Origin: a virus
DNA: 29,852 bases
Reading direction: 5' to 3' (one strand)
IMG/VR virus record: IMGVR_UViG_3300033153_003977
Coordinates: 1 to 29,852 of that record
A model generated the notes under the pieces. That model was given only the letters and a program-made list of their open reading frames with translations, was not told the DNA's origin and ran no database searches. The translations under genes and the position numbers were made by a program. Below, piece by piece: positions 18,701 to 27,114 of the stretch (position 1 is its first letter; each line of letters begins with the position of its first letter).

Positions 18701-21253
18701 CAATTGAACTCTATCCTAAGTGATGGAAAACTAGACTTAAAAAGCTATGAAAGAGTTAAGAAAACTCAAAACCAAATACAAAGGGGAAGTATAGATGAGG
18801 GATTGTATAGAAAAGAAAAACCCACTAAACTCAACACTTTTGAAGAGACTGAAGCTTTCTTAGCAAAGAATAGAAATAATTTTGTAATTATAAATGGACA
18901 GCAAATAAACGGAGTTGAGCCATTAAATGAATACATTAAAGCTAACCCACTGACCAGTCTAGAAGGCGGAAAAGGATATACCACACCGAGCCCAAGTGAA
19001 GTATCTAGAGATCAAAGAAAAAGTAGAACGGTAAAAGCAGGTAGACAATTGGTTAAAAGTTATGAAACTATTGATAATGCTACTCAAAAACTAAAAAGAG
19101 TTGGAGGTCCTAAAGTAGAAAAAGCAGTTGATGATTTAACTAACGCTGTAATAGATAGTAATTACGATTACCTAGAAGGAACTTATGGGGTGATGTTGCC
19201 CAAGGTAAAAGCTGTAGAAAAAGGAGTGAGTAGTGCTAGGAGAAATAAAGGCTCTGACGTGTATGTAGGCTCTTCTAAGACTCCACTCACTAACGGTGAG
19301 GTAGTAAATGCTTACATGATGCTAGAAGTAAACGGTCCTCAATCTTTAGTGAATGCCAACCTAGATCCTAAAGCAGTAGTAGATTACATGAAAAAAAACC
19401 CTGACTTAATAGATTTAAGTGAAAGAGCATTTCAATTCTACGAAGACGCCTTGCTTAGGTACGGTGATAAAGCAGAGTCCATTACTGGAGTCCCCTTAAA
19501 AGACATTAAGAACTTAGCTAGATACGCTCCAACAAACAGAGATATAGTCGAGGAAGAGGTGGTAGACTTATTTGCTCCCGATGGAACCTATAGAGGGATG
19601 GATGTTATTTCACGAAACATAAAACCAAAAACAGATAAAGATGGGGCTATAAAAATAGTTGACGTAATGACGCAGATGGGGAAATATGTAGACAACATGG
19701 AAAGAATGCTATCTTACTATGACGTAAGTCAACAATACAATAACGTATTTAATAACAACTCTGTTCCTCAAATGAAACGACTACTAGGAAAAGATGGCGA
19801 TCAAGATTTAACTAAAATCATGAATATATACGACCAAGCTATAACCGGTAGGGCTCAAAAACAATCCCTTGTTGGTTCAGAACCTCTTGTAAAAGGAGCT
19901 AAAGCTTTGAATAAGTTTGGAATTGTAAAAACACTAGGGCTTAAACCCGAAGGACTTACCTCTCAGCTTCTTTCTGGAGCTATGTACGCCCCAATGATTA
20001 TGACTGATCCAAATTATGATTTAGGATTAAAAGATATTATTTCAGGAAATATAAAAATGCTGAGTCCTAACCGAAAAATACCCACAAATAGAGGGGAGTT
20101 AGATAAAGAAGTGACCTTCTTACGAAGATTCTTAGCTGATCCAATGTTTGAAGCTAGGTGGAAAAAAACTTCTATTGATCCGGCTTTTACTAAATATAAA
20201 AATGAAGCAGATGAAAGTAAACCAGAAAAACTGTGGAATCTCGCTCAAAATGTCTTAATGGCAGGCACAAAAGTAGGTGACATGGGAGGTGTTTACGCAG
20301 GTGCTGGAACTGCTTATGCATTGTATGATAGTTACTTAAAGAAAGGGATGTCTAATGAAGATGCTATAAATAGAGCAATGAAAGATTACCATAAGTTAAC
20401 TATTAAATTTCAGCAAACTGACAATCCTTTATATACTTCAGAATTAGCACAAGACGCTATAGGTCAATTCTTTGCTCAATATGGTTCTACCCCAAACGCC
20501 TTAGCTAATGAAACAGCTCTTACTATAAAAAGATTTAGGAACTGGAATAGGTACAATGCGAAGGATAAATTTAAATTATTAAGAAGGTTAGCTCAGGTAG
20601 GTTTAGTTCCATCTTTGCTTTACACACTAACCAGAAGTGATTTCAATGAGGAGGGTGAAGAAATAGACAGAAGAATGCAAACTGTTCCTGAAGTAACTAA
20701 TGAAGGCGATTTAGAAGCTGATAGAAATTATGGATTAATGATGAACACTATGCAAGGTTTAGGGCAAGGTTTTGGTATACCCGGAGTGTTTGGTAATTAC
20801 GTAACTAATTATTATAGAGGAAGACCAAAGAGTTTTTCCGCACCTCCAATTGCGTCTGAACTAACAAGAATGTTTGAAGTTGGTGGAATAGGTTTTGACT
20901 TAATTTCTGGTAATAAAAAATGGGACGAACTAACAGAGGAGGATTTAAAAACCTTTGATAAGTACTTAGGAAATATAGATAACTTTATAAAAGATGAAGC
21001 ACCTGGGTTAGTCACTGGAGAGTTAGATTTTAAAGATTTTATGTTAGGTAGGGATCCTGTAACATACGGAAAAGGATATGAAAAAGATAAACTTCAGAGA
21101 TATAATAATGATGAGATTAGAAATTGGTTCTTCGGTTATCCAAGCCCTAAGGAAATTAAGCAGATGGAAAAGGAAAAGGCTAACACTCAGAAAGATAAAT
21201 CTAAGATGACAAGTGAGGGTAGTAAGCTAAAAAGATCAAACCTAGGGGATTAA
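12758..21253 (+). CDS. giant multidomain virion protein, polyvalent-like, probably ejected into the host
   Basis: A 2831-residue protein, the largest gene here. Visible parts in order: two tandem helical units (6-36 and 37-64, each starting LIND and ending NQY); a conserved patch at about 132-226 ([20 protein letters not shown] ... GSWK) that I recall from other very large phage proteins; 19 uninterrupted collagen-like G-X-Y triplets (313-369); a Gly-rich apolar region (about 815-1080) that could insert into membrane; long charged helices; short tandem repeats (1431-1493); an ADP-ribosyltransferase-like candidate segment (about 1590-1705); Lys/Glu-rich helices; and a C-terminal region (about 2500-2595, [20 protein letters not shown] ... 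[20 protein letters not shown]) like the end of large polyvalent phage proteins. No protease, lysozyme or RNA polymerase motif was found by eye. Ejection with the genome is the likely role. Its stop overlaps that of the opposing HNH gene. Confidence 0.7.
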   Translation: MSKENLINDFILEATKEVPSQEKVSAIVNQYDNDDDLINDLYVHYKGEAPDAERVSIVKNQYLNTPVKKKGETQEVISQEVVTDSNSSGEEVITSSGSLEVQTANNDNPNQTVEVEEETTEVEKIPPPPKRDGQIYVNEETGFVSETPTYEGQAPSTHLMRAEQLEDGSWVAFPSLFQDENGSWLSMSKEEDWMNTYNEAERRGEVIKFGDNKEEALAYGMGSWKNPPTEAKPSTKVVEESKVVTGPVGVPSVDSQPSRLEGSASDALESTDQGDGTNAARNVLQDNLTKRGFVQNDVGQWVKPTGVEGVGFGATGVDGQDGATGAQGVTGAQGVTGAQGVTGAQGVQGITGATGPQGVEGMQGVEGVEIQESETTTSEGVQGIQGVGGPRGIPQQSNADLQSLIDEDIVNNIKSNPINGDQVIDLYVDFSKNGRNSEIGQKLGYNTFEDYYKGNPMHAVAWQKLKMQSLADDVKLRNPDFNKVSLINPRYNNMNYGQGQFTNLNREQATFLVDMEVGDFATVNGNLTSGLFKDQDEMIKEAGLYRLRNNIGYQINNSVDRNNQLASISYTTTLPQDGTTVTINAPISPRLLGPEKKDKYMKNVMEGILLSADWNIVNKEWADMSNPNHRVYDPNTNMVIGKYDNLNPEVKAYNLEQDEKAQVVKKKYGPESLIRIERDIYFQLLNVAKLIKANPDEEIDRGTMQVILEFLGEFSGDSLEELSENPMTAYTDTPTDDVLSLFPDENNYHLRAGLPMLSSKTESAQLYNRLRRELDAVHRAIVLNENPLLSNRFVDAGLMSSEIGAPGEESRLSLGNFNLLGEFFPNFDRAISRAGQGFIGGFYGQEVGEEVYSPLDIGKGGYYVTGLQRGGAQGEQMDENLEAVQTDAYDEGGFLMGTVGEIILELRSGGGILKSGKTIKGASDAYKAGRMGDIAYDTEKAYKSYGNIFNGARTYVAKNVSNPYAAGALDVSIAAIEGGSTAVVTGVAVDKPVGLGETYDPLMFAGFGAATKGIGVFGEALKGTKLNQRINNAIGIFNETTLGRYTPTATILSLGDDIVHAGAGTGVMFAVENFEKLFEDGGGIATQQYIESLPDEVKNEGKSQTMFWYLLGNRALSSRTGQALMHDIYKFKYGAPRFNAFFRNQEAYNAWKNEQNPNTKTKLLKSGFEDVMRNGNSAQKASANKEANIVTYNSNLNQTKNAIEEYYQAEANMAKTQNGLSSLTTNPSSVSTLGDQTGISTILALSDVPPSAISNQAKANVENGEETQDRTQEAINITQQIIVKSGEIGNTIPNPVNKAKYINADLVTDKLQRELDKLNDPDKTPIQNSPVVQSKKDAIQTKIDEANKVKEEIVKDVETPIEYIESLLQSPSRMKSELVDNASEVKKNHPRLVEIAKELSEKGAFNPQIQALKQYRDELKSQPDIEKLPATQEPVLEAEVVTQEPVLEAEVVQEPKEIGVAKVGSEEPYAKQGGGTSKVGSEEPYAKQGGGAGKVVQEPNPQEEVAKLEAEKAQLKKEGDELSKTWEQLKAEGKDKEAAEFFENNLTPKRDRMEEIDSEINLIKDFSEGVDDFRGLTPTSDTPPTTTEVLTEDLTVYKGTGGKTNEDGTVKTRHPNVKGQFHSEDITTAQKYAGDEGVVSETIPKGSKVATVEVDGSKYSPGQAYNDAETEAINKAFEDGADVVKLNTVDQNGGKQTQIITKPKQDAVQESSTAEISTQEPSADSPTMGESVPQPEVATEEVKVKEEVEVKSGSETVKEEVVAEVGGGASPRKPGTVDPTPRRQYKIDKKLDEISVDQGGNRVSETAQRMELKKQGYSQRQIDNAINRRDRVAINELSNLKKDLKRQAEGQEKYTVKATKEFKQTLDDIIKSMARDKSIKFSRSELNKILNAATGTEMQYLDVDKALDKAISTVEKVVKRSYIEDITKNSKKEAVERKGKKGKDRGKISLGARNLWNELTNQYTRDDLKNMTISELADIDDQLNSILSDGKLDLKSYERVKKTQNQIQRGSIDEGLYRKEKPTKLNTFEETEAFLAKNRNNFVIINGQQINGVEPLNEYIKANPLTSLEGGKGYTTPSPSEVSRDQRKSRTVKAGRQLVKSYETIDNATQKLKRVGGPKVEKAVDDLTNAVIDSNYDYLEGTYGVMLPKVKAVEKGVSSARRNKGSDVYVGSSKTPLTNGEVVNAYMMLEVNGPQSLVNANLDPKAVVDYMKKNPDLIDLSERAFQFYEDALLRYGDKAESITGVPLKDIKNLARYAPTNRDIVEEEVVDLFAPDGTYRGMDVISRNIKPKTDKDGAIKIVDVMTQMGKYVDNMERMLSYYDVSQQYNNVFNNNSVPQMKRLLGKDGDQDLTKIMNIYDQAITGRAQKQSLVGSEPLVKGAKALNKFGIVKTLGLKPEGLTSQLLSGAMYAPMIMTDPNYDLGLKDIISGNIKMLSPNRKIPTNRGELDKEVTFLRRFLADPMFEARWKKTSIDPAFTKYKNEADESKPEKLWNLAQNVLMAGTKVGDMGGVYAGAGTAYALYDSYLKKGMSNEDAINRAMKDYHKLTIKFQQTDNPLYTSELAQDAIGQFFAQYGSTPNALANETALTIKRFRNWNRYNAKDKFKLLRRLAQVGLVPSLLYTLTRSDFNEEGEEIDRRMQTVPEVTNEGDLEADRNYGLMMNTMQGLGQGFGIPGVFGNYVTNYYRGRPKSFSAPPIASELTRMFEVGGIGFDLISGNKKWDELTEEDLKTFDKYLGNIDNFIKDEAPGLVTGELDFKDFMLGRDPVTYGKGYEKDKLQRYNNDEIRNWFFGYPSPKEIKQMEKEKANTQKDKSKMTSEGSKLKRSNLGD
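13730..13801 (+). repeat. four tandem 18-bp units coding collagen-like GAQGVT repeats
   Basis: Four 18-nt units run head to tail (13730-13747, 13748-13765, 13766-13783, 13784-13801). Units 2 and 3 are identical (GGTGCGCAAGGGGTTACT); units 1 and 4 differ at a few positions. They form the core of a G-X-Y tract spanning about 13694-13863 in the giant protein. Near-identity at silent sites suggests recent duplication. Confidence 0.9.
17048..17113 (+). repeat. two perfect tandem 33-bp units in the giant gene
   Basis: The 33-nt unit that begins ACTCAAGAGCCGGTGTTAGA occurs at 17048-17080 and again, identical, at 17081-17113, with the start of a third (CAAGAGCC) soon after. It codes in frame for [11 protein letters not shown] twice. 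Complete identity, including silent positions, points to a very recent in-frame duplication. Confidence 0.92.
17141..17236 (+). repeat. two tandem 48-bp units in the giant gene
   Basis: Units at 17141-17188 and 17189-17236 share their first 42 nt exactly and differ only in the last six (ACTTCT against GCTGGT). They code for [14 protein letters not shown] followed by TS or AG. This second young repeat lies 27 nt from the 33-bp pair, making a local hot spot of in-frame expansion in a linker. Confidence 0.92.
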
Positions 21254-21636
21254 AAGTGAGCTTCAGTGTGACATCTACAACATAAGATAGAGCACTTAGC
21301 CATTTCTTTTAAGATTTTGTGTTTTGCGAAACCCCTATGTACCATATTACTTATTTCATATTGTTTATTATCATGAGTATGATGAAACTGTAAAGCTTGA
21401 AGTTTGAAGTTGGGATGAGTTTCTTTAGAGTAGCCACACTTTTCGCAAGCGAGTGATTCTTTATAACGAGACAACCACTGTCTATTTAATTTACGTCTGT
21501 GTATTTTATTTTGAGAATAACATCTTTGGCATTTATGCCGATAGTATTTAAGGCCTCGTTTTTTACCTGCTGAAGGGAAAGCTGTAAGGTCTTGAACCTT
21601 CCCACACCCCTTACACTTTCTCTTGTTCACACTCAT
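21250..21636 (-). CDS. HNH homing-type endonuclease
   Basis: A 128-residue protein counted from the ATG at 21636. It has CxxC pairs at 8/11, 36/39 and 64/67, then the HNH core: [10 protein letters not shown] (H85-H86, N90), a helix, CSILCCRC (C115, C119/C120, C122) and H123. Zinc-ribbon plus HNH layout is typical of small free-standing phage HNH endonucleases, which cut DNA and spread by homing. A GTG one codon upstream is a possible start, but the ATG overlaps the stop of the preceding 59-aa gene by one base (TGATG), favouring coupled translation from ATG. Its stop overlaps that of the giant virion gene by 4 nt (TTAA). The gene starts with the 15-bp sequence found at two other sites. Confidence 0.85.
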   Translation of the reverse strand: MSVNKRKCKGCGKVQDLTAFPSAGKKRGLKYYRHKCQRCYSQNKIHRRKLNRQWLSRYKESLACEKCGYSKETHPNFKLQALQFHHTHDNKQYEISNMVHRGFAKHKILKEMAKCSILCCRCHTEAHF

Positions 21637-21637
21637 C
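21623..21637 (-). repeat. copy 2 of the 15-bp repeat, at the HNH start codon
   Basis: Read on the minus strand, GATGAGTGTGAACAA spans 21637 to 21623 and includes the ATG of the HNH gene and its codons 2-5 (MSVNK). The flanks share nothing obvious with the other two copies. Confidence 0.7.
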
Positions 21638-21815
21638 ACTGGATAGATGCGTTGACTTCTTTTAGTTTTTTTATAAGGGAAGTAATCTTACATTGGGTAG
21701 TTTCATACTCCTCATCAATTAACGATTCATAAATGTCATCGGTCAGGTCGTTAATCTCCTTCATTACAAAGTTTACATGATTAACCTGATGGAAATAAAC
21801 GCCTGCTTTTCTCAT
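21636..21815 (-). CDS. small hypothetical protein, 59 aa
   Basis: Reads MRKAGVYFHQVNHVNFVMKE and continues through an acidic stretch (DDIYESLIDEEYE) to a basic end (SLIKKLKEVNASIQ). Predicted all-helical, soluble, family unknown. Its ATG overlaps the stop of the upstream 59-aa frame by 4 nt (ATGA) and its TGA overlaps the HNH start by 1 nt, and it fills most of what would otherwise be a gap in a packed gene run. These junctions are the main reason to believe it is translated. Confidence 0.7.
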   Translation of the reverse strand: MRKAGVYFHQVNHVNFVMKEINDLTDDIYESLIDEEYETTQCKITSLIKKLKEVNASIQ

Positions 21816-21991
21816 TTTTGAATCTGAACCAGAGAATTTATATTTACTTTGAACATGCCTGCTTTTTTATCTTTATCATACGAAACAATCGCATATGTAG
21901 GAGTTAAAGTTTTAATATAAACCCTTTTTGAATTATGGGTTAGTCTTCTTTTCATTAAGTCATAATCTATTCCTTCTTCAAATGTAAACAT
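21812..21991 (-). CDS. small hypothetical protein, 59 aa
   Basis: Reads MFTFEEGIDYDLMKRRLTHN, then VYIKTLTPTYAIVSYDKDKK and a short end NINSLVQIQK. The mixed strand pattern (VYIKTL, YAIVSY, MFKVNI) suggests a small beta-rich fold; no family recognised. The ATG follows a leader of A and T only (TTAAAAAAAATATG), the usual start context in this phage, 29 nt after the HTH gene. Its stop overlaps the next ATG by 4 nt. Confidence 0.7.
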   Translation of the reverse strand: MFTFEEGIDYDLMKRRLTHNSKRVYIKTLTPTYAIVSYDKDKKAGMFKVNINSLVQIQK

Positions 21992-22020
21992 ATTTTTTTT
22001 AATTTTTAACTAATTATTAT

Positions 22021-22332
22021 TTAATCTTGCTTGAAAACTCTATATTGATTATAAGCTTCAATCTCACTAGAACACAAATCATCCCACTTGTAAGTAGGTA
22101 GATTAGCGTAGTCATCTTCGTTGTGGTGGTAAGGCTCTTTCTTTCCGTTTAAGTAGATTGATATTTTCTTATAGTTCTCTGGGTTCCATTTTGTAAAGTA
22201 GGTTCTAATCCTACTACTAGGTATACCTAACTCTTTAGATATGCCATTTATAGAATAGTTTTTCAACGCTAATAACAATATTGAACTCCTCTCTTCTTCG
22301 TTTAAGGCAGTTCCTTTTTTCCAGACTTTCAT
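22021..22332 (-). CDS. helix-turn-helix DNA-binding protein
   Basis: A 103-residue protein whose residues 11-45 read as a tri-helical HTH: EEERSSILLLALKNYSINGI then SKELGIPSSRIRTYFTKW. The pattern (alternating apolar helix, SKELGIPSS turn, Arg-containing recognition helix) resembles Trp-repressor/homeodomain-like HTH_23 or terminase-small-subunit-type domains. The second half is acidic, with YHHNEDDY and an aromatic-rich end. It starts with an ATG that overlaps the stop of the upstream gene by 4 nt. A role in early gene control or in DNA recognition for replication or packaging is possible; the sequence does not decide between them. Confidence 0.72.
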   Translation of the reverse strand: MKVWKKGTALNEEERSSILLLALKNYSINGISKELGIPSSRIRTYFTKWNPENYKKISIYLNGKKEPYHHNEDDYANLPTYKWDDLCSSEIEAYNQYRVFKQD

Positions 22333-22643
22333 ATTATACTTCTTACAGCTTCATTTGCTAGGTTAACTCTCCTTTTGGCTAGCATAAGATCTAAAAACCT
22401 ATCTGAGTCGATTAGTTCATAGTGGTCTACAATGTAGGAATTTTTTTCTTCAATTTCAAAATATAATTCTATAAAAATATCTTTACCATCTTTAGTGATT
22501 ACATGACCTAGGGTGCTATCGTTTATTATTTCATTATCTAATCGCTCCATAATGTGAACCATATCCGCCCAGGTAACTGAGCTCTCACTGCTTTTAACAG
22601 CGTCAATTAAATCATAGGTTATCATTATCTGCTTATTGTCCAT
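22329..22643 (-). CDS. hypothetical protein, about 104 aa
   Basis: An acidic protein starting at MDNKQIMITYDLIDAVKSSE, with a helix (TWADMVHIMERLDNEIIND), a strand-rich middle (GHVITKDGKDIFIELYFEIE) and a basic helical end (MLAKRRVNLANEAVRSII). No family recognised. The ATG at 22643 gives an 11-nt overlap with the VRR-NUC gene; an ATG at 22667 would give 112 residues and a 35-nt overlap, and an ATG at 22625 would avoid overlap. I prefer 22643 because neighbouring junctions overlap by a few bases. The stop overlaps the HTH start by 4 nt. Confidence 0.65.
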   Translation of the reverse strand: MDNKQIMITYDLIDAVKSSESSVTWADMVHIMERLDNEIINDSTLGHVITKDGKDIFIELYFEIEEKNSYIVDHYELIDSDRFLDLMLAKRRVNLANEAVRSII

Positions 22644-22875
22644 TGTATATTTCTGTGTTGATTCCATGTTGTTTTAGTTCTTTTAATCTATACTCCTGAA
22701 GCTTTGATAACTTACCGGTGGGCTTCTTTACTTCTGAAAAAAGTACATCACACCCTGGTGGTATAGCTATAAGGTCAGGAATACCGTTCTTGTTAGTTTT
22801 AATTAATTTAATTACGTAGTAACCTTCCGACTCTAGCTGGTCAATACGTTTTTTTTGGATTTGTTGTTCTGTCAT
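22633..22875 (-). CDS. VRR-NUC domain nuclease
   Basis: An 80-residue stand-alone VRR-NUC protein, the usual size for phage members. A helix with Glu15 (KKRIDQLESEGYYVIK) precedes GIPDLIA (D34), then FSEVKKPTGKLSKLQ, which supplies the ExK pair (E48, K50) and Q60, followed by a helix and the terminal strand. These residues form the PD-(D/E)XK-type metal site known for the family, whose members cut branched or flap DNA. In this gene set it may process recombination or replication intermediates. A TAnnTTTG-like box (TAACTTTG) lies 14 nt upstream of the ATG, inside the end of the previous gene. Confidence 0.88.
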   Translation of the reverse strand: MTEQQIQKKRIDQLESEGYYVIKLIKTNKNGIPDLIAIPPGCDVLFSEVKKPTGKLSKLQEYRLKELKQHGINTEIYNGQ

Positions 22876-22886
22876 AACCTTGCCAA

Positions 22887-23087
22887 TTACAAAGTTAAAT
22901 AATTCTCTTCTTTGCTTATTATTTTATCAAGCACCTCTATGCGTTCTCTTATTCTTTCGTTTATAACAGCCGCTTCAGAATGACCGTGTTCATTGTTACG
23001 AAGGATTCGTTTTAACTCCATGATGTTATTATATACGCACGAATGCAATATAAATATTTGATCTTCGGTTAATTCAATCTTCTTCAT
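22887..23087 (-). CDS. small helical hypothetical protein, 66 aa
   Basis: Starting at MKKIELTEDQIFILHSCVYN, the protein is almost all helix with heptad-like spacing (IMELKRILRNN, INERIRERIEVLDKIISKEE), suggesting a helical hairpin or coiled coil. No family recognised. The ATG at 23087 overlaps the previous frame by 14 nt; an ATG at 23099 adds four residues (MTTP). It sits in a packed early run, 11 nt before the VRR-NUC gene. Confidence 0.62.
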   Translation of the reverse strand: MKKIELTEDQIFILHSCVYNNIMELKRILRNNEHGHSEAAVINERIRERIEVLDKIISKEENYLTL

Positions 23088-23235
23088 CGGTGTAGTCATC
23101 TAATTCTGCTTGAAACATAAATAACATTAACTGAGTCTTCAGCCACTCATAATCCTCATGATCTTTAGTAGCGAGAAGCTTGAATGATATCTTATCAGCA
23201 TATTTATTTATCTTGTGTTGCCAGTTGTATTTCAT
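23074..23235 (-). CDS. small hypothetical protein, 53 aa
   Basis: Reads MKYNWQHKINKYADKISFKL, then LATKDHEDYEWLKTQLMLFM and an acidic end (ELDDYTDEED). Helical, amphipathic, without a known family. Its ATG overlaps the helicase stop by 4 nt (ATGA) and its end overlaps the next gene, so it fills an apparent gap of about 130 nt between two early genes. The junctions support translation. Confidence 0.68.
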   Translation of the reverse strand: MKYNWQHKINKYADKISFKLLATKDHEDYEWLKTQLMLFMFQAELDDYTDEED

Positions 23236-24470
23236 AGTTCAAAGTCTCTTTTAAAGTGTTTCAATGTATAATCTTTTTTATTATTTACCGCTTTATATAT
23301 TTGGTTTTCAATACCATCTCTAGCGAATACCCAGTATATTTTATTATACATTCTATCTTTGGTTGTCATACGGTCACGACTCTGCCAATAACTAGTAGCA
23401 CTAAAATCGATATTGTAATATACTAAATACTTAGCATTTCTCAAAGAGATTCCTTCACGACCACTGACAATTTGTAGTGCTATGTTTTTATCTGTGCTGT
23501 CAAACTCTTCTAAATCAGTAGTTAAGTTATCTCCAAATGTATCCTTCAAAGCTGTTAGTTCTGCTTGAAATTTGTAGAATATCCCTATCTTCTCACCTTT
23601 GAATTGTTTAGCAATAAACTCCGCCTTACTGTAATCAAATATCATATTATCTTTCGACTCGAATATTACGGTTCCCGAATACATTTGATGTAACTTCTGC
23701 ATTAGTTTTACTCCAGTATCTGCTAGTACTGCATCATCTGAATCTCTACGACTAAGTACTCTATGTTTTTTTAAATACCTACACCTATCATATGTGGTAT
23801 CTTTCATGTCTACGTAGAGTATCTCTTCATCTATTGTGGATTTAAACCCAGCTTCATTCTGTGTGAAAGATATAGTGTATGGCTTCATAGCTTCAATCAC
23901 CTCATTCTTTCTAGTATTAGAGTAATCCGTGGCTACCCTATGCCCATACTGTACTTGCTTTTTGTTTACAAAATCATCTGCCCATCTATAAAAATTCTTA
24001 TAACTTTTAAATGGATTGTTTTTATAACCGTATACCTGGTGATACATTTGCGAGAAGCTCTCCGGTGTTGGTGTACCAGACATAAGGATAAGCTTTGATC
24101 CCCACGTTTGTAGGTCACACCTTAACTTCTTGGCTCTACTAGATGCTTTTGGAAAAGCCCCAAGCGAATGAGCTTCATCAGCTATTATAACCTGGGGACT
24201 AAACTCTAACTTTATTTTATGCGAACTCTCATAGTTAATAACTTGCAGCTCAAAGTCTGGATTCAGCATTTTATAATCATGCTCTATACTTGATATAGCT
24301 TTCTTCTTAGTAAGAAACAATACCCTATCAACTCCAACAGCTTGACATATACCTAAAGAGGTAAGTGTTTTACCTGTCCTAACTTCCATTGCTAAGTAAA
24401 GTAATCCGTGTGTGTTTAGTATGTTAGTTCCTTCTTCAATTATTCTCGTTTGATACTCTCTAAATTTCAT
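23232..24470 (-). CDS. SF2 (SNF2-like) DNA helicase
   Basis: A 412-residue helicase with all main SF2 motifs: REYQTRI (Q-like, 4-10), Walker A VRTGKT (30-35), DEAH (98-101), SGTPTPE (131-137, motif III), SGREGISL (336-343, motif V) and SATSYWQSRDRM (357-368, motif VI with the arginine finger region). The compact size and SGTP/YWQ pattern are those of phage SNF2-type helicases that translocate on double-stranded DNA during replication or recombination. It lies two genes after the primase-helicase. Start and stop both overlap neighbours by 4 nt, so it belongs to the same operon. Confidence 0.92.
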   Translation of the reverse strand: MKFREYQTRIIEEGTNILNTHGLLYLAMEVRTGKTLTSLGICQAVGVDRVLFLTKKKAISSIEHDYKMLNPDFELQVINYESSHKIKLEFSPQVIIADEAHSLGAFPKASSRAKKLRCDLQTWGSKLILMSGTPTPESFSQMYHQVYGYKNNPFKSYKNFYRWADDFVNKKQVQYGHRVATDYSNTRKNEVIEAMKPYTISFTQNEAGFKSTIDEEILYVDMKDTTYDRCRYLKKHRVLSRRDSDDAVLADTGVKLMQKLHQMYSGTVIFESKDNMIFDYSKAEFIAKQFKGEKIGIFYKFQAELTALKDTFGDNLTTDLEEFDSTDKNIALQIVSGREGISLRNAKYLVYYNIDFSATSYWQSRDRMTTKDRMYNKIYWVFARDGIENQIYKAVNNKKDYTLKHFKRDFEL

Positions 24471-24751
24471 AATGTTTCTCGTTCATTTTTAATGTCTAGT
24501 TCTCTTTGTGTCATTAGCTTTTGACACCTTTCATATCTCTCATCTTCTTCATAATGTTCAATTAGTAAAGTATATAAATCTTCCATTACTTCATGAGTGA
24601 TAAACCCCTGCATAGGATTAAATAAAAACATGTCTACCCTACTTTCATCTTCAAGTATGGATTCAATATCCATTTCTTTTACTAAGACTTTATAAGTGTT
24701 GTCTATTATTTGTTCCAAGTGCTCGTAAAAAAATTGTTCTTCTATTTCCAT
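24467..24751 (-). CDS. acidic hypothetical protein, 94 aa
   Basis: A strongly acidic helical protein: MEIEEQFFYEHLEQIIDNTY, DIESILEDESRVDMF, then LIEHYEEDERYERCQKLMTQ. No metal or catalytic motif. The start overlaps the primase stop by 10 nt and the end overlaps the helicase start by 4 nt. Being locked between two replication enzymes suggests a partner or regulator of one of them, which is inference from context only. Confidence 0.75.
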   Translation of the reverse strand: MEIEEQFFYEHLEQIIDNTYKVLVKEMDIESILEDESRVDMFLFNPMQGFITHEVMEDLYTLLIEHYEEDERYERCQKLMTQRELDIKNERETL

Positions 24752-27114
24752 ATTGCCGTTTGTGTTTCTTTAGGTGTTAGTACAAAGTAAATTCCATTGT
24801 TATCTCTTCCTTCTTCAGGATCCTGCTTAGTAATATACTTAGCGGCCAACCTCATCCATTTGTTCCACTTACTATGAGACAGCTTCGTGAAGTCGGGGTT
24901 TTGTAATACAAACTCAATCCTTACTGAGTTACTATTAATCCTTGTTTCAAAAGGAAAAGAATCAGAATTCTCACTTACAAAGGTAACAAATTCACGGCAC
25001 GTAGATTGTTCAAACTTTCTATTGAGTAGGTTTTTAAACGGTGCAGATATCAATCCATTTTCTAAATAATATTGAACACAAGCAACCATATAGTTGTCGA
25101 ATACAGCCCACTCATCCTGGCTCCAGTCGCTAAAAAAAAGTTTTCCAAACTCATCAACCGGTGTAAAGTCCTTGGAGTAATGAGCGTAAAATTCTAACTC
25201 CCATTTTCTTCTAGCAAACGAATTACCTGTACCCTTAATCGCATAGTTGGTAGTGATAATTACTTTAGGTGAACTACTAAACGGTATCTTAATAGCGTCT
25301 TTGTTTTTCTTTTCAAGAGTTATACCCTCAGTAATTAAACTAAACAACCTTTCGAACTCAAAGTTCTTCTTTACATCATCAAAGGTAAGTAGCTGTGTGT
25401 CAACAGAAACCAACTGGTAAGCAAAAGATTTTTCAAAATTAAAACCCTTTCCGTCAATACCTACGTTCTTTTTTAACTGAGACAATGCTTGAACAAATAA
25501 ACCTTTACCTGTTCCTCCTTCAGGATCTTCTGATATTACCTCATCATTTATAATAACAGCCGGACAATACCCAGCATTCTTATAGCTGTGTAGTAAAAAT
25601 CCTATGGTACTCTGCAAGGACTCTATTCTTTTTTGATTGTTATTACAAATGTTGAAAATAAATTGTTGATAGTCTGAGTCTTCAGTATCAGCTTCATGAA
25701 ATTCTCTATTAATTATTTGAGCCTTCCATACAAAACCATCTAGGGAATCATAATCAATCATCTCTAAGTGGTCTTTTGTTATTTTAAGTACTACATTTTT
25801 AAAAGGTAAGTAAGCTTCAGTCTTAGTATCCTCCATAAGATATATAGTCTTGTAGCTTAATAAGGATAAGAAGTCTTCCTTAAAGTACCTAGTTCTTTCA
25901 GCAAAATAATTATATATAGATAAGTCTTCTAACTCCAGTAAGTAATCCAACACGAAGTCTTTTATCTTATCATCGTTTGTTCCATCAATAACATTTGACT
26001 TAATCCTTATAAAAATATAGTTATCACTTCCATCAGGAGTGTATTTATAATAGCCATGAGTTTCTAAAAATTGCTTAAACTTAAATGGTATTATACTTAC
26101 TGCTCCCTTGTCCGACTTTACCCAAAAGTCTGAGTCTCCTAGACTCTCTTCTTCTTTCTTTATAACTTGGTCGATTAATACGCCCTCGAAGCCTTGACCT
26201 TTCAGCTGAGAGCGAATCTCCTTTTTTGGCACACCAGTTTGGAGTTGTTTCTTAACCAGGTCCATAGTGTCTACATCCTCAAAGAAGCGTGTATTAAAGT
26301 TCTCTACATGGTTATAAGCACTGGTCACTGTAGTGTTTAATTCTCTAGCTGAGAAAGATCCGCCTACATAGTCAAGCATAATGGAATAAGCTTCATCTTT
26401 ATGTATACCGAAATCATTGAATGCAGATGCAAGGATATACAAATTATTATTTCGTTGTCCCTCAACCATGCCATATTTTATTTCCCACCACTTCTTTAAT
26501 CTTTTAACCACATTCTGTGGATCACTAACAACTAATGTAGGCGATGATGTTTTATACTCTAATGGTTCAGGGGTTTCAACTACTAAACTTTCGTATGTTT
26601 TGCTTTGCTCGTTTATATATAAGTCTGAATCAAAAGATTCGTAGCACACACGAGAGATGTTCTTACATGTAGAATCGAACTCATCCATATTATAATACTC
26701 TTGCAACGACAAGAAATACTGGGTGTGGTTCTTAGGTTCTTGTGGTATCTTTACCAACACTTTAAGGCCGTTACCACTTGGTGAAGTAAATACTGAATAG
26801 GAGTAAGAATCGGATGTTAATTTTTTCCTAGCTTCAATTAAATCTTTATTGCTTTTAAAGCCATCGAAATCCAAACATATAATACCACTGTGTTTTAATA
26901 TTGACTTATCATTACGAGTAGAAAACTCTCCACTAAAACATATGGCTGGTAGTTTCTGTTTGATTAAATTTCTTTTCTCTTTATCTTTCTCTTTTCTTAT
27001 GTTCTCTATTATTTCTTTACTTTTCCCTTCTTTAATCCTATCTAGAATTAAATTAACATCTCTGTAAAAGGGAACAGATGTATCTTTAATACTTTTAAAA
27101 ATAGTTACTCTCAT
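24742..27114 (-). CDS. primase-helicase: BT4734/VirE_N AEP primase fused to a D5/SF3-like ATPase
   Basis: A 790-residue replication protein. Residues about 1-165 form a BT4734-like (VirE N-terminal) archaeo-eukaryotic primase: IICLDFDGF (metal-binding D82 and D84), SPSGNGLKVLVKI (111-123) and ISRVCYESFD (153-162). Residues about 200-280 look like a primase C-terminal linker (RLKKWWEIKYGMVEGQRNNN). Residues about 480-650 are a D5/DUF5906-type ATPase: Walker A EGGTGKGLF (532-540), Walker B LLTFDD (575-580), motif C KVIITTN (617-623) and the Arg-containing SFARRKWELEF (632-642). Such fusions prime and unwind phage origins. It starts after a 93-nt structured gap. The C-terminal 100 residues contain a winged-helix-like stretch. 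Confidence 0.9.
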   Translation of the reverse strand: MRVTIFKSIKDTSVPFYRDVNLILDRIKEGKSKEIIENIRKEKDKEKRNLIKQKLPAICFSGEFSTRNDKSILKHSGIICLDFDGFKSNKDLIEARKKLTSDSYSYSVFTSPSGNGLKVLVKIPQEPKNHTQYFLSLQEYYNMDEFDSTCKNISRVCYESFDSDLYINEQSKTYESLVVETPEPLEYKTSSPTLVVSDPQNVVKRLKKWWEIKYGMVEGQRNNNLYILASAFNDFGIHKDEAYSIMLDYVGGSFSARELNTTVTSAYNHVENFNTRFFEDVDTMDLVKKQLQTGVPKKEIRSQLKGQGFEGVLIDQVIKKEEESLGDSDFWVKSDKGAVSIIPFKFKQFLETHGYYKYTPDGSDNYIFIRIKSNVIDGTNDDKIKDFVLDYLLELEDLSIYNYFAERTRYFKEDFLSLLSYKTIYLMEDTKTEAYLPFKNVVLKITKDHLEMIDYDSLDGFVWKAQIINREFHEADTEDSDYQQFIFNICNNNQKRIESLQSTIGFLLHSYKNAGYCPAVIINDEVISEDPEGGTGKGLFVQALSQLKKNVGIDGKGFNFEKSFAYQLVSVDTQLLTFDDVKKNFEFERLFSLITEGITLEKKNKDAIKIPFSSSPKVIITTNYAIKGTGNSFARRKWELEFYAHYSKDFTPVDEFGKLFFSDWSQDEWAVFDNYMVACVQYYLENGLISAPFKNLLNRKFEQSTCREFVTFVSENSDSFPFETRINSNSVRIEFVLQNPDFTKLSHSKWNKWMRLAAKYITKQDPEEGRDNNGIYFVLTPKETQTAIWK

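Noticed and set aside
21637-21639. GTG at 21639 as the HNH start
   Set aside because: The adjacent ATG at 21636 gives the 1-nt stop-start overlap with the upstream gene and is the more usual start; the difference is one residue.
24887-27067. Three plus-strand frames of 60-75 aa inside the primase gene
   Set aside because: They are antisense to a well-supported primase-helicase with all motifs intact, and have no promoter or leader.
24742-27114. Interpreting the absence of a DNA polymerase in the early region as a real loss
   Set aside because: The early module continues past the right edge, so a polymerase gene may lie outside the window.
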